Shown in pieces: positions 25,904-35,900 of a stretch of 64,000 nt of DNA. The position numbers were made by a program, and so were the translations under genes. The stretch covers positions 9,052,001 through 9,116,000 of the forward strand of contig NZ_CP045096.1 of the NCBI RefSeq assembly GCF_009184865.1. Direction: 5' to 3'. This DNA is from Streptomyces phaeolivaceus (GTDB lineage: Bacteria > Actinomycetota > Actinomycetes > Streptomycetales > Streptomycetaceae). Numbering within the stretch: position 1 is the stretch's first letter; each line of letters begins with the position of its first letter. Under the pieces are notes generated by a model that had not been told where the DNA came from, made no database searches, and saw only the letters and a program-made list of their open reading frames with translations.

Positions 25904-26096
25904 GAGATTTCTCCTTTTGTTAATTCCGAGTAATTAACGGGGAACTTTCAAGGCGACGTAAATCTTGCCCATTTCCCCGTCGCTTTTCAATTTACACGAC
26001 GCTTTGCGTGTGCTGGACGTTTTTCTTGTGAAGATTGCGAAAATCCAGCGAGGATCCGGTCCTGCTCTCAGGGCTTTTCGCACCGCGCGAACCGGC

Positions 26097-26144
26097 TCAT
26101 TCGAAATGCGCCTTTTCGTTTACGCGGAACATGTAGTCGCGCCA
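26097..26144 (-). pseudogene. 3' part of an ORF split by the IS701-type element
   Basis: Fifteen codons and a stop (WRDYMFRVNEKAHFE) lie on the left flank of the element. Joined to the right flank at 27614 after removal of one CCAG duplicate, they continue the frame exactly. I do not recognise the protein family. Confidence 0.7.
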
Positions 26145-26145
26145 G

Positions 26146-27613
26146 TACTACAGCCGTGACTCGTGATCTCGTCTGTCGCGGGTGGTGTAGTGGCAGCGTT
26201 GTGCGCGGGTCTGGTGGGTGCGGCGCCAGCGTGACTGCTTGATCACGGTTGCCGGCGGTGGGGGTGCGGTGGCCCAGAGGAGCCGGTTGAGCAGGCGGCG
26301 GATCTCTTCGGCGGTGTAGCGGATCAGCTTTTCAACAGCCCTCGGTGTTCCCCCTTTTCGGAGGTCCTGGCCGGATCGGTCGGCGTGGGCAGGTCGGCAG
26401 TGCTGTCGGGTTCTGGGAGGTGGCGGGTGCGGGTGTCGGTGATGGTCAGGAAGGCGAGGGCGGCCATGGACAGGGTGATGTGGCGGTGCCAGGCGTCCCA
26501 GGTGCGGACTTCGTAGTGGTCCAGGCCGCAGTCGGACTTCGCGGTCTCGAAGCAGTCCTCGATACTCCAGCGCAGGCCCATCACGCGCACGATCTCGCCG
26601 ATCGGGGTGCCGGCCCTGGCGTGGACGGCGAAGTAGGCGATCCGGGTGGGGTCGGTGACCGAGCGCCGCACCAGCAGGAGATGGACGTAGCCGCGGCGGG
26701 GGCCGCCCTCGGCGCCGCCGGGCCAGGTGACCTCGGCCAGTGCCCAGTCGTAGGAGCGCGGCCCCTTGGCGCCGGCTCCGCACGAGCGGCGCTCGAACAG
26801 GAGCGGGACGGCGGCGGCGAACGCATCCACGCGCAGGTTTCCGGTGCCGCGGGTGTGCACGGTCTCGTCGACCGGGACGGCCATGACGTAGGGGATGCGG
26901 CGGCGTTCGAGGGCGGCACGGAGCTTGCGGTCCTGGCCGTAGGCACTGTCGGCGGCCACCCATCCGAACGGGACCCTGGCCCGGCGGCACCGTTCGACCA
27001 TGCGCCGCCCCAGTTCGGGCTTGGTGACCACGGCCTTCGCGCGGGGGCGGGGGATGCGCTGGAGCTGGCAGCGACCGGCGTCCTCGCACCATGCGGCCGG
27101 CAGGTACAGCTCGCGGTCGATCAACGCCCTGCCGGTGTCGGTGGCGTAGGCACAGAACACCGCGACCTGGCAGTTCTCGATCTGCCCGGTGATCCCGGCG
27201 TACTGCGGGGCCACCCCGGCCGACATCCGGCCCTTCTTCAAGAACGCTGTCTCGTCCAGCACCAGCACCCCGTCCGGGCGGGCCAGGAACTGCACGACGA
27301 ACAACCGCAGAGCGTCGCGGAGTTGATCCGCGCACCAGGTCGAACGCGCCAGGAACCACTGCACCCGGTCCGGCGTCGCGTGCCCGACATGCTCAGCGAT
27401 CTGCCAGCCGTTTTTCCGCTCGACCGGCGCGATCAACGCCTTCACATACGACATCGCCATCCGGCGCGGCTCGACCCGCCCGAAGACCCCCGCCAAAGAG
27501 GCGAAGAAGTCATCGAACCAGCCCGCCCAGACCAGCACCGCCCGTTCCGTATCCACGAACCGGACAACGCGTCACACACGGACCGGACACGGGAACGAGT
27601 CACGGCTGTAGTA
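26146..27613 (-). mobile_element. IS701-type insertion sequence, copy 1
   Basis: The 1468-bp element is bounded by 19-bp perfect inverted repeats, TACTACAGCCGTGACTCGT at 26146-26164 and its complement at 27595-27613. It is flanked by 4-bp target duplications CCAG (26142-26145 and 27614-27617). It encodes one transposase. Its ends are related to those of the second element at 45691 (TACTRCARCCG). Excising it with one CCAG rebuilds an open frame across the junction. Confidence 0.9.
26148..27556 (-). CDS. IS701-family transposase, needs a -1 frameshift for full length
   Basis: The zero frame opens at GTG 27556 and gives 410 residues ending at 26324. It includes the DDE-type acidic residues in VLVLDETAFLKKG, WVAADSAYGQ and SIEDCFETAKSDCGLDHYEVR. 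The normal C-terminal end (KLIRYTAEEIRRLLNRLL, SRWRRTHQTRAQRCHY) is found in the -1 frame and stops at 26148. The switch coincides with A AAG GGG in the zero frame (GAA AAG GGG), a canonical slippery heptamer. The transposase at 45793 switches at the same point, so programmed frameshifting is more likely than decay. It cuts and pastes its own element. Confidence 0.85.
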
Positions 27614-27736
27614 CCAGCTCTCCTTGATGGATGTGCCTGGTTCGCTCGGACGAAGTTCGGAACCGCCCCACATGTCGTCGAATGCGGCCTGGAACCACGG
27701 GAGTTCGTCGGTGAGCGGACGGTGGACCAGGACGAC
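27614..27736 (-). pseudogene. 5' part of the ORF split by the IS701-type element
   Basis: About 41 codons (VVLVHRPLTDELPWFQAAF, DDMWGGSELRPSEPGTSIK, ESW) run into the right end of the element and join in frame to 26097-26144. No start codon is evident. The frame opens beside the dacB terminator, so the true 5' end was lost earlier. The family is not recognised. Confidence 0.65.
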
Positions 27737-27743
27737 ACCTCCC

Positions 27744-27778
27744 CCGGAGCGCCGGGCGGTCTGGCCCTGGCGCTCCGG
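27744..27778 (-). terminator. Terminator of the dacB gene
   Basis: CCGGAGCGCC (27744-27753) pairs with GGCGCTCCGG (27769-27778), 35 bp beyond the dacB stop. Confidence 0.6.
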
Positions 27779-27812
27779 AGGCGGCGGGAGGCCCTCGTGG
27801 GGGGTAGGGCCC

Positions 27813-29168
27813 CTACGCCCAGCAGCCGTTGACGGTGGCGGCCAGGCCGTCGAGGGCGTCCTTGATGTCGGACGGGCCGGCGGTGGAGTCGTTCTCGATG
27901 AAGGAGAAGACCTTCCAGCGGCCGTCCTGCGCCTTGGTCAGACCGCTCAGCGCGACGGCGCCGGTGAGCGTGCCGGTCTTGGCCTTGACCTGGCCGACCG
28001 CGCAGCTGGAGTCGGCGGTGTCGAAGCGCCCGAACTCCGGGCCCAGCGTGGCGCCGGCCTCGCCGGAGACGGGCAGCCCGTCGATGATGTACTTCAGCGT
28101 CTGCGCGTGCCGGGGGTCGGCGGCCAGGTCGACGATGTCGGCGATGGTCCTCGCCGGGATCCGGGTCGTGCGGGACAGCCCGCTGCCGTCGTACATCGCG
28201 AAGTCGTCGAGCGAGATGCCGTACCGGGTGAGGACGTCGCGGACGACGGCGGTGCCGTCCTCGAAGGTGGCGGAGCGGCCGGCGCCGAGCGCGGTGAGGC
28301 GCAGCAGGGACTCGGCGATGTCGTTGTCGCTGACCTTGAGCATCTGCTTGACGATCGTGGACAGCTTGTCGGAGGTGTGCGTGGCGACGGGCACGTCGCC
28401 CTTGCCGACGACCCCGCGCGTGACGGTCCCGTCGACCGTGACCCCGCGCTCGGCGAGCAGCTTCGCGAAGACGTCGCCCGCGTCGAGGGAGGTGTCGTCG
28501 ACGTTGTGGGAGTCGACGACGAGCGCGCGTACGGGGGCGACGGAGTCGGGGTAGTAGCCGGTGTTCCAGCCGGTGGCGAGACTCGGCTCGGGGAAGAGGC
28601 TGTCGTCGATGCGGACCTTCACCGAGGTGAGCCCGGCGCTCTTCAGCCCGGCGACGGCGGTCTTGGCGAGCGCGTCGAGGTCGTCGGTGGTCAGGGTGCG
28701 GTCGCCGCCGCCGACGAGGGTGAGCGTGCCGTCGCCGTAGACGACCTTCGTGGTGAGCCGGTGGTCCGGGCCGAGCACGGTCAGCGCGGCGGTGGAGGTG
28801 GCGAGTTTGGTGTTGGAGGCGGCCATCAGCGCGGTGTCCGCGTCGTGTCCCCACACCACCTTGTCGGACTTGGCGTCGATGACGACCCCGCTGAGGGTGC
28901 TGCCGAGACGGGTGTCCTGGCTGCGGGTGTTCAGGTTGTCCGCGATCTTCTGCTCGGCGGCGTCGAGTTCGGTGACACCGGCCTTCGTCGTGGTCCCGCC
29001 GGTCGCCTTGTCGGTCGTCTTGTCGGCGGCGAACGCGGACGGGCCGGACAGGATCGCTCCGGCGACAGGTGCGGTCACCGCGAGCACGGCCGCCCGGCGC
29101 AGCGCCGGGTTCGGCGTGCGGGCCTTGCGATGACGACCACTGCTGCGGACTGCGGAGGGGAGATGCAT
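27813..29168 (-). CDS. dacB: D-alanyl-D-alanine carboxypeptidase/endopeptidase (PBP4, S13 family)
   Basis: A 451-residue exported penicillin-binding protein. ATG 29168 is chosen because CGAGG lies six bases upstream; the ATG at 29192 has no ribosome site. A signal segment (RRAAVLAVTAPVAGAILSGPSAFA, ending near residue 48) precedes the catalytic domain. The three active-site motifs are SNTK (118-121), SDN in LKVSDNDIAESLL, and KTG in VKAKTGTLTG. The insert between SxxK and SxN is the long S13-type domain. It trims or cleaves peptidoglycan cross-links outside the cell. It is monocistronic with its own terminator. Confidence 0.95.
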   Translation of the reverse strand: MHLPSAVRSSGRHRKARTPNPALRRAAVLAVTAPVAGAILSGPSAFAADKTTDKATGGTTTKAGVTELDAAEQKIADNLNTRSQDTRLGSTLSGVVIDAKSDKVVWGHDADTALMAASNTKLATSTAALTVLGPDHRLTTKVVYGDGTLTLVGGGDRTLTTDDLDALAKTAVAGLKSAGLTSVKVRIDDSLFPEPSLATGWNTGYYPDSVAPVRALVVDSHNVDDTSLDAGDVFAKLLAERGVTVDGTVTRGVVGKGDVPVATHTSDKLSTIVKQMLKVSDNDIAESLLRLTALGAGRSATFEDGTAVVRDVLTRYGISLDDFAMYDGSGLSRTTRIPARTIADIVDLAADPRHAQTLKYIIDGLPVSGEAGATLGPEFGRFDTADSSCAVGQVKAKTGTLTGAVALSGLTKAQDGRWKVFSFIENDSTAGPSDIKDALDGLAATVNGCWA

Positions 29169-29277
29169 GAGGTGCCTCGATACGTGTGTCATGTCGGGTG
29201 GGGTGACGGGGTGATGACGCCAGTGAGTTCGACTCGGCGGTTCGCCGTACGGACGGCGCCAGTTGACGCCGCTCGGC

Positions 29278-32200
29278 CTACTCGCGGTAGTAGGCGTCGT
29301 AGATCGAGATCACCGATGTGTTGCCCTTCTTGTCGGTGACCTCGGCCCGCAGTGAGACGGACTTCCCCCGGGCCGGGTTCTTCACGGTGACCTTGCCGTG
29401 GGTGACCGTGGCCTTCTTCCAGATGCGGCCGTGGTCGTACGACGCCCACACCACGAGGGACTTGAGGTTGCGGCCCTTGGCGGGCCCCTCGACGGTGACC
29501 GGGAAGGTGGCGGCCTTGCCGGTCACCCTGCCGTCCAGGCCGGTGGCCGGGCTGAAGCGGACCGTGGAGGCCGGGAGCCGGACGCCGTCGGCGCCGGTCT
29601 TCTTCGAGCGGAACGTCCAGGTGGCGTCGGTGCGGGTGGAGACCGCCGACAGCCGGGCGCTGCGCCTGACCGAGGTGGTCAGCCGGTAGGCGGCCTCGCC
29701 CGCCGGGACCTTGAAGGTGGTGCCGGTGACGAGCGGGGCGCGGCGGGTGGCGAGCTTCTTTCCGTCGCGGTAGAGCGTCGTCGTCGCGGAGGTGGTGTCC
29801 GAGTCGCCGGAGTGGCCCGCGCCGTCGGTGAACGGGGGCAGCACGCCCGAGATGGTGTTGCCGTCGCGGCGGACACCGCTGTCGCTGCCGGACGGCATCC
29901 GCGGGCCGAACACCGCCGTGTTGAAGCGGAACCGGTACGTGCGGCCCGCCTCGGGCGTCAGATAGTCGTCGACCGAGGAGACCACCTCGGGGACCGGGTT
30001 GCCCTCGGAGTCCTTCTTCCCGGAGTACTGGGAGAAGTCGGGCCGCCACTGGGCGCCCTCGACGGCCGACACGTGGTAGGTGCGGGTGCCGGGCAGCTTC
30101 TGCGGGACCGCGTCGGCGAAGCCGGACCGGTAGCCGAAGCCGTCGGGCACCGAGGCGGTGAGGGAGACCGCGCCGGTCTTCCCCGGCACCGAGGAGCCCA
30201 TGCCGACCTTCAGGGTGGCGAACTCGCCCGCCGTGTAGTGGTGGACGTACGCGCCCTTGATCTCCTTCACCGGTGCGGCGGCCACGATGTCGTACTCGGT
30301 GTTCTTGGCGGTGGTCCACTGCCCGGACCAGTTCTGCGACAGGCTGTCGACCTTCGGGCCGATGTGCGCGAGCCGGATGTCGGCGAAGGAGCGCAGCATG
30401 ATGCCGGTGCCGTTCTGCCCGCTCGGACCCCCGTAGTTCTTGTACGACACCCACGCGTTGAGCGGCCTGGCCTTGGGGTCGGGCACGGTGATGTCGGGTG
30501 ACTTCGCCTTGTTCAGGTCCAGCGTGAGCGTCATGTCCCTGGTGACGGTCAGCCTGGGCGCCACCAGCCAGTCGAGGCCGCCCTCGTAGGTCGTGAGGTT
30601 CCTGGAGCTGGCCGACTCCAGCATGTACGTGCCCGGCGCCACCCGGAGGGTGGTGGTGTCGTCGGTGTGCTCGGGAGTGAGGGTCGCACTCTGTTCCGGG
30701 CTGTCGACCGACAGCAGGTAGGCGACGTGCGCGGAGGTTTGCCCGGGGCGGTCGACGTACCTGAGCGTGAGGTCGTAGTGCTCGGTCTCGCGGATGACGC
30801 CCAGCGGTGTGGTGACGCTCTGGCCGTCGCCCGTGGCCGTGACCCGCGCCGACCAGCCGCCGTCGAGCTTGCCGCCCGGCCGGGTGTTCACGGTGACGTC
30901 GACCGACGCGCTGCCGCCGGCCGGCACGGTGACCTTGCCCGCGCCGAGGGTGAGGAAGGCCGCCGGGGCCGCCTTGCCCTTGGGGTCGCGGGCGGCTCCG
31001 GAGAGGCTCAGCGTGATGTCCTTCGTCCCGCTGTTGCGGTAGGTCAGGCGCCGGGTGACCGGGGTGTCGTCGGTGTGCGGCCACTGCTGGAGGGGGAGGT
31101 CCAGCGAGGCCGGCTCGGCGACCACCGTCCCCGTGACGGCCCGGCCGACGCGGATCCGGCCCGCGCCGCCCTGGAACGCCGTGTACGAGCCGCCCTGCGC
31201 GGAGGAGACGAGCGCGGTCTTCAGCTCGGCGGACGTCCAGTCGGGGTGCTGCTGCTTGAGCAGGGCGGCGGCGCCCGCGACCTGCGGGGTCGCCATCGAC
31301 GTCCCCGAGAGCGTCACATAGCCGGCGGGCTTCTCGCCGACATCCCTGGCGACCTCACTGCCCCTGGCCGAAGCCGCGGTGATCTGTACGCCGGGTGCGG
31401 TGACGTCCGGCTTGAGCCTGCCGTCGACGGTCGGGCCCCGGCTGGAGAAGTAGGCCAGCTTTCCCTTGCCGTCGACCGCGCCGACGGTGAGCGCGTCGGC
31501 CGCGCTGCCCGGGGAGTCGACGGTCGAGTCGCCGGCCTCGCCCTCGTTGCCGGCGGCGATGGCGAAGAGGATGCCCTTCTCCTCGGACAGCTTGTTCACC
31601 ATGGCTTCCAGCGGGTCCACCCCGGGAGTGTCCTCGCCGCCCAGGCTGAGGTTGACGATGTCGGCGCCCTGCGCGGCGGCCCACTCCATCCCCGCGACGA
31701 TCGAGGAGTCGTCGCCGCCCTCGTCGCCCAGCACCTTCGCGTTGAGCAGCTTCGCGCCCGGCGCGACTCCCTGGTACTTCCCGTTGGATCCGGCGCCCGT
31801 GCCGGCCACGATCGACGCGACATGCGTGCCGTGTCCGACGCGGTCGGCGGTGTCCTTGGAACCGGTGAAGTCCCTGGCCGCGATCACCTGGTTCTTCAGG
31901 TCCGGGTGGGTCGTGTCGATGCCGGTGTCGAGCACGGCGACCTTCACGCCCTTGCCGTCCAGGCCCTTCGCATGCGCGGCCGGGGCGCCGATCCCCGACA
32001 CGGACGTGTCGAGGGCCGCCTTGCGGATGCCGTCCAGCCAGACGTGGGAGACACCGGGGGCGAGGGTGTCGCCCCGGGTGACCGCGCCACCGTTGGTGAC
32101 GGCGTCCCACAGCTCCGGCGTGTCCTGCCGGGGCGTGCGGACGGCGTCCGCGTTGAGGGTCCGGAAGGCCGAACGCAGCGTTCCGGTGTCCCGGACGTCG

Positions 32201-32682
32201 GCCTTGGCCGTCCTCGCCGTGCCCTGGTAGCCGACGATGACCTTCAGGCCGTTCTGTCGGCTCCCGCGGCCGGCCACCTCGCTCAGCTCGGTGACGTCGA
32301 ACAGCCGCTGGTCCAGTTTGCCGTTCGCCACCAGCCGGGCCGCGTCCATCGGCACGACCAGGGTGTGACCGCCGACGGTCCGCACCTGCACGGGCACGCG
32401 TTCGCGCCCCTTGGCCCGCTCCACGCCGACGACCTGGTTCCGAGTGTCGAGGATCACACGGTCGCCGGTGATGAGGGGGATACGGCGGGAGCCGCCGCCG
32501 GCCGGGTTCCCGGCGGTGCCTTCGGCGGCCTTCCGGGCGGTCGGTACGGCGGCGGATCCGGTGGTAGTACCGGCCGGCGCCGCCTGGGCCGCGGCGGTCG
32601 GGCCCGCGACGGTCAGACCGGTGCTGAGCGCCACCGTCGCCGCCGTGGCCGCGACAGCGGCGTATCTCACGCGCTGGTGCAA
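29278..32682 (-). CDS. Large secreted S8 subtilisin-like protease
   Basis: A 1134-residue protein. TTG 32682 is the best start: AGAGGGGG lies five bases upstream and the signal peptide then reads MLHQRVRYAAVAATAATVAL and on to AQA. A propeptide (about 40-215) precedes the catalytic domain with D252 (VAVLDTGIDTTHP), H284 (GHGTHVASIVAG), the oxyanion Asn in AIAAGNEGE and S462 (LSGTSMATPQVAG). About 650 residues of beta-sandwich sequence follow to the end. It degrades extracellular protein. It is divergent from the STAND gene at 32908; the 225-bp gap should hold both promoters. Confidence 0.95.
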   Translation of the reverse strand: MHQRVRYAAVAATAATVALSTGLTVAGPTAAAQAAPAGTTTGSAAVPTARKAAEGTAGNPAGGGSRRIPLITGDRVILDTRNQVVGVERAKGRERVPVQVRTVGGHTLVVPMDAARLVANGKLDQRLFDVTELSEVAGRGSRQNGLKVIVGYQGTARTAKADVRDTGTLRSAFRTLNADAVRTPRQDTPELWDAVTNGGAVTRGDTLAPGVSHVWLDGIRKAALDTSVSGIGAPAAHAKGLDGKGVKVAVLDTGIDTTHPDLKNQVIAARDFTGSKDTADRVGHGTHVASIVAGTGAGSNGKYQGVAPGAKLLNAKVLGDEGGDDSSIVAGMEWAAAQGADIVNLSLGGEDTPGVDPLEAMVNKLSEEKGILFAIAAGNEGEAGDSTVDSPGSAADALTVGAVDGKGKLAYFSSRGPTVDGRLKPDVTAPGVQITAASARGSEVARDVGEKPAGYVTLSGTSMATPQVAGAAALLKQQHPDWTSAELKTALVSSAQGGSYTAFQGGAGRIRVGRAVTGTVVAEPASLDLPLQQWPHTDDTPVTRRLTYRNSGTKDITLSLSGAARDPKGKAAPAAFLTLGAGKVTVPAGGSASVDVTVNTRPGGKLDGGWSARVTATGDGQSVTTPLGVIRETEHYDLTLRYVDRPGQTSAHVAYLLSVDSPEQSATLTPEHTDDTTTLRVAPGTYMLESASSRNLTTYEGGLDWLVAPRLTVTRDMTLTLDLNKAKSPDITVPDPKARPLNAWVSYKNYGGPSGQNGTGIMLRSFADIRLAHIGPKVDSLSQNWSGQWTTAKNTEYDIVAAAPVKEIKGAYVHHYTAGEFATLKVGMGSSVPGKTGAVSLTASVPDGFGYRSGFADAVPQKLPGTRTYHVSAVEGAQWRPDFSQYSGKKDSEGNPVPEVVSSVDDYLTPEAGRTYRFRFNTAVFGPRMPSGSDSGVRRDGNTISGVLPPFTDGAGHSGDSDTTSATTTLYRDGKKLATRRAPLVTGTTFKVPAGEAAYRLTTSVRRSARLSAVSTRTDATWTFRSKKTGADGVRLPASTVRFSPATGLDGRVTGKAATFPVTVEGPAKGRNLKSLVVWASYDHGRIWKKATVTHGKVTVKNPARGKSVSLRAEVTDKKGNTSVISIYDAYYRE

Positions 32683-32907
32683 GGCTCCCCCTCTTGGAGC
32701 ATGTCGATCGATCTGCTGGGATGTGCTGGGCGGCGGAGATCCGCAGGGTCCTCCGGGTCTTCCGGGCCCACTGGGATCCGCCGACGACACCGAGGCTGGC
32801 AAGCGGAACGTTGATGCACAGCCCCCTCCACCAGGTGAAACAACTCGGAACCCGTCGTACTGGTCGGCCTCAACCCGGGTGAGCCGTCCACAGGAAGAGG
32901 TTGACCC

Positions 32908-35900
32908 GTGGCACGTCCCGAGAGACCGCTCGACCCGGAGTCCGGGCCCGTGCAGCGGCTCGCGCACGGCCTCCGTGAACTGCGCCGTGCCGCGGGCAGC
33001 CCGTCGTACCAGGTCATGGCCAGGACCGCCGGCTGCTCCGCGACAACGCTGTCCCGGGCCGCGGGTGGCGCGCGGCTGCCGTCGTTCGACGTCCTGCGCG
33101 GCTACGTACGGGCCTGCGGCGGCATCGAGGAGCTCGCGGAGTGGGAGACACGCTGGAAGGAGGCCGAGGCGGCCACCACAACCGCGGTACCGGCGGCTGC
33201 CGAGGAGGCCACGAGCGCGCCGTACCGGGGGCTCGCCCGCTTCGAACCCGCCGACCGGCATCTGTTCTTCGGGCGCGACCGGGCGGTGGGGGAGTTGAGC
33301 GGGCTGGTCCGCGACCACCGGCTGGCGGTGCTGTTCGGGGCGTCGGGGAGCGGGAAGTCGTCGCTGCTGCGGGCCGGGCTGATTCCCGTACTGCAGGAGA
33401 GGGCCGGGCGTCACAACAGCGGCGGTGGGCCGCCGGTGGCGCTGCGGATCCTCGCGCCGGGGGCGCGGCCCGCCGCCACCCACGGTCATCTGCTGGCGCC
33501 CGCCGAGGGCGAGCCGGAGAGCTGGGTGGTGGTCGACCAGTTCGAAGAGGTGTTCACACTCTGCCAGGACCAGGCCGAACGAGCCCGGTTCATCGACCTG
33601 CTGCTGGCGGCGCGGGACCCGGACAGCCGGCTGCGGGTACTGATCGCAGTCCGTGCGGACTTCTACCCCCGCTGCCTGGAACACCGTGGCCTCGCCGACG
33701 CGCTGCGCGGCGCCGCGCTCGCCCTCGGCCCGATGACGGCCGACGAACTGCGCGAAGCCGTCGTCAAGCCGGCCGCGACCGCCGGTCTGCTGGTGGAGCG
33801 GGAGCTGACCGCTCACCTCGTCGACAAGATCCTCGACGAACCGGGCGCGCTGCCGATGCTCTCCCACGCCCTGCTGGAGACCTGGCGGCGCCGTCGCAGC
33901 CGGATGCTGAGTCTGGCCGCGTACGAGGCGGCCGGCGGGGTCCGCGGTGCGATCGCGGCGACAGCCGAGGAGGTCTACGGCGGCCTCGACCCCGACGAGC
34001 AGGCCGCCGCGCGTCGGCTGCTGCTGCGGATGGTGGAGCCCGGGGGAGAGCCCGCCGGTCCCCATGGCCGGGAGTCCGGCGGAACCACCGCCGACACCCG
34101 GCGCCCGCTGAGCGCCACCGAGCTCGCCGAGTGGGCCGACCCCGAGGTGCCCGGCGTCGTCGAGCGGCTGGCCGGGGCACGGCTGCTCACCGTCGACGAG
34201 GACGGCGTCCAGCTCGCCCACGAGGCGCTGATCAGCTGCTGGCCGAGGCTGGCCGGGTGGCTGGCGGAGGACCGGGAGCGACTACGCCATCACCGGCGGC
34301 TGGCGGAGGCGGCCCGCGCCTGGCTGGAGGCCGACCGGGACCCCGGCGCCCTCTGGCGCGGCACCCGGCTCGACCTCGCCCGCGAGGAGTTCACGCACGA
34401 CGACACGCTCACCGCGGCCGAGCGGGGCTTCCTCACCGCCGCCCTGGAGGCCCGCGACGCGGAACACCGTACGGCCGTCCGGGCCGCGCGCCGCTCCCGG
34501 CTGCTGCTCACCACGTTGTCCGCCGTTGTCGCGGTGGCCATGGCCGTCGGCCTGGTCGCGGTGACACAGGCCCGCGCGGGCGAGCGGCAGCGCACGGAGG
34601 CCGCCGCCCGCCGGGCCTCCGCGGTCGCCGACTCCCTGCGGACGACCGAACCGCGCACCGCGATGGGGCTGAGCGCCGCCGCCTGGCGGCTTGCCGAGCT
34701 GCCCGAGTCGCGCCGCGCCCTGCTCGGCGCCCTCGCCCAGCCCGAACTGGACACCTTCACCGCCCCCGAGCCGGGCGCCAGGTCCGCGCACTACCTCGTC
34801 GACGCGGGCCGGTCCCTGCTCGGTGTGGAGGGCCGGAACTGGCGCACCTGGGACGTGGCCACGCACCGCCGCACCGCCTCCGGAACCCTGCCGGCCGACG
34901 CCGAGGTGTTCGCCACCGGCCCCGACGCCCGCACGCTCGCGCTCACCGTGGACGACGGCATCCGGCTGTGGGACACCGCACGGGACCGCTGGGTGGGCGA
35001 GCCCCGGCCGCGGCCGAGCGGCACCACGTATCTCGCCCTCGGCGGCAGCGGACGCGGCTATGTGGTGGGCGACGTCCGGGCCGACGGCGCCGACGGGGTC
35101 GACGGGCAGGTGCAGCTGCGTTCCGTCGCCGACGGTCGGCTGCTGTTCGCCACGCAGGTGCCCGGCGGCGCCCAGGTCGTCCCGAGCCCCGACGACCGGT
35201 ACATGGCCGTCTGCCCCGCCGGGAAGGCGCCACGGCTCTGGGACACCCGGGACGGCCGGGAGATCAGCGGGGCCTGGCAGCAGGCGGACGGACTGTGCGG
35301 CGACGGCGTACGGCTGCTGTTCGGCGGCGGGGCCCGCGGTACCGCCCAGCGGTTCGCCGCCGTCGACGCGAACGGTGTGAGCGTCTGGGACACCGGGACC
35401 CGGCGCGAGGTCGCCACCCTCTCCGACCCGGAGGTGACCTCCGCCGTGTTCAGCGCGGACGGGGCGTTCCTGGCGACGGTCAACGGCACCGGGATCACGG
35501 TCTGGCGGGCGGCGTCCCCCGACGCGCCGGTGTTCCACCAGCCCCTCGACGAACAGCAGGACTACGGCACCCTCGCCTGGGATCCGGACCACAGCACGCT
35601 GCGCTACCTGGACGTCGACACCGTCCACTCCTACGACACCACGACCGCCACCACGGCGGCGTGGCGCGAGGAGGCCCTGGCCGACGCGCTGCTCGCCCCT
35701 GACGGCGGCACGGTGGCCACCGCACGGCTCACCGGCGGCGGCTACCGCTTCGAGCTGCGGGGGACCGCCGAGGACACCGGTGCCGGTGCCGGGGACGGCA
35801 CGCGCCGCGGCTCCGGCACCCAGGCCCTGCCCGCCGTGCCGCTGCCCGGCCCGGCCGACCCCGAACGGCCCGTCGTGGCGGGGGAGACGGCGCCGTTGAT

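Noticed and set aside
32683..34221. Upstream extension of the 29278 protease frame
   Set aside because: It is open only because it is antisense to the STAND gene; the TTG at 32682 has the ribosome site and signal peptide.
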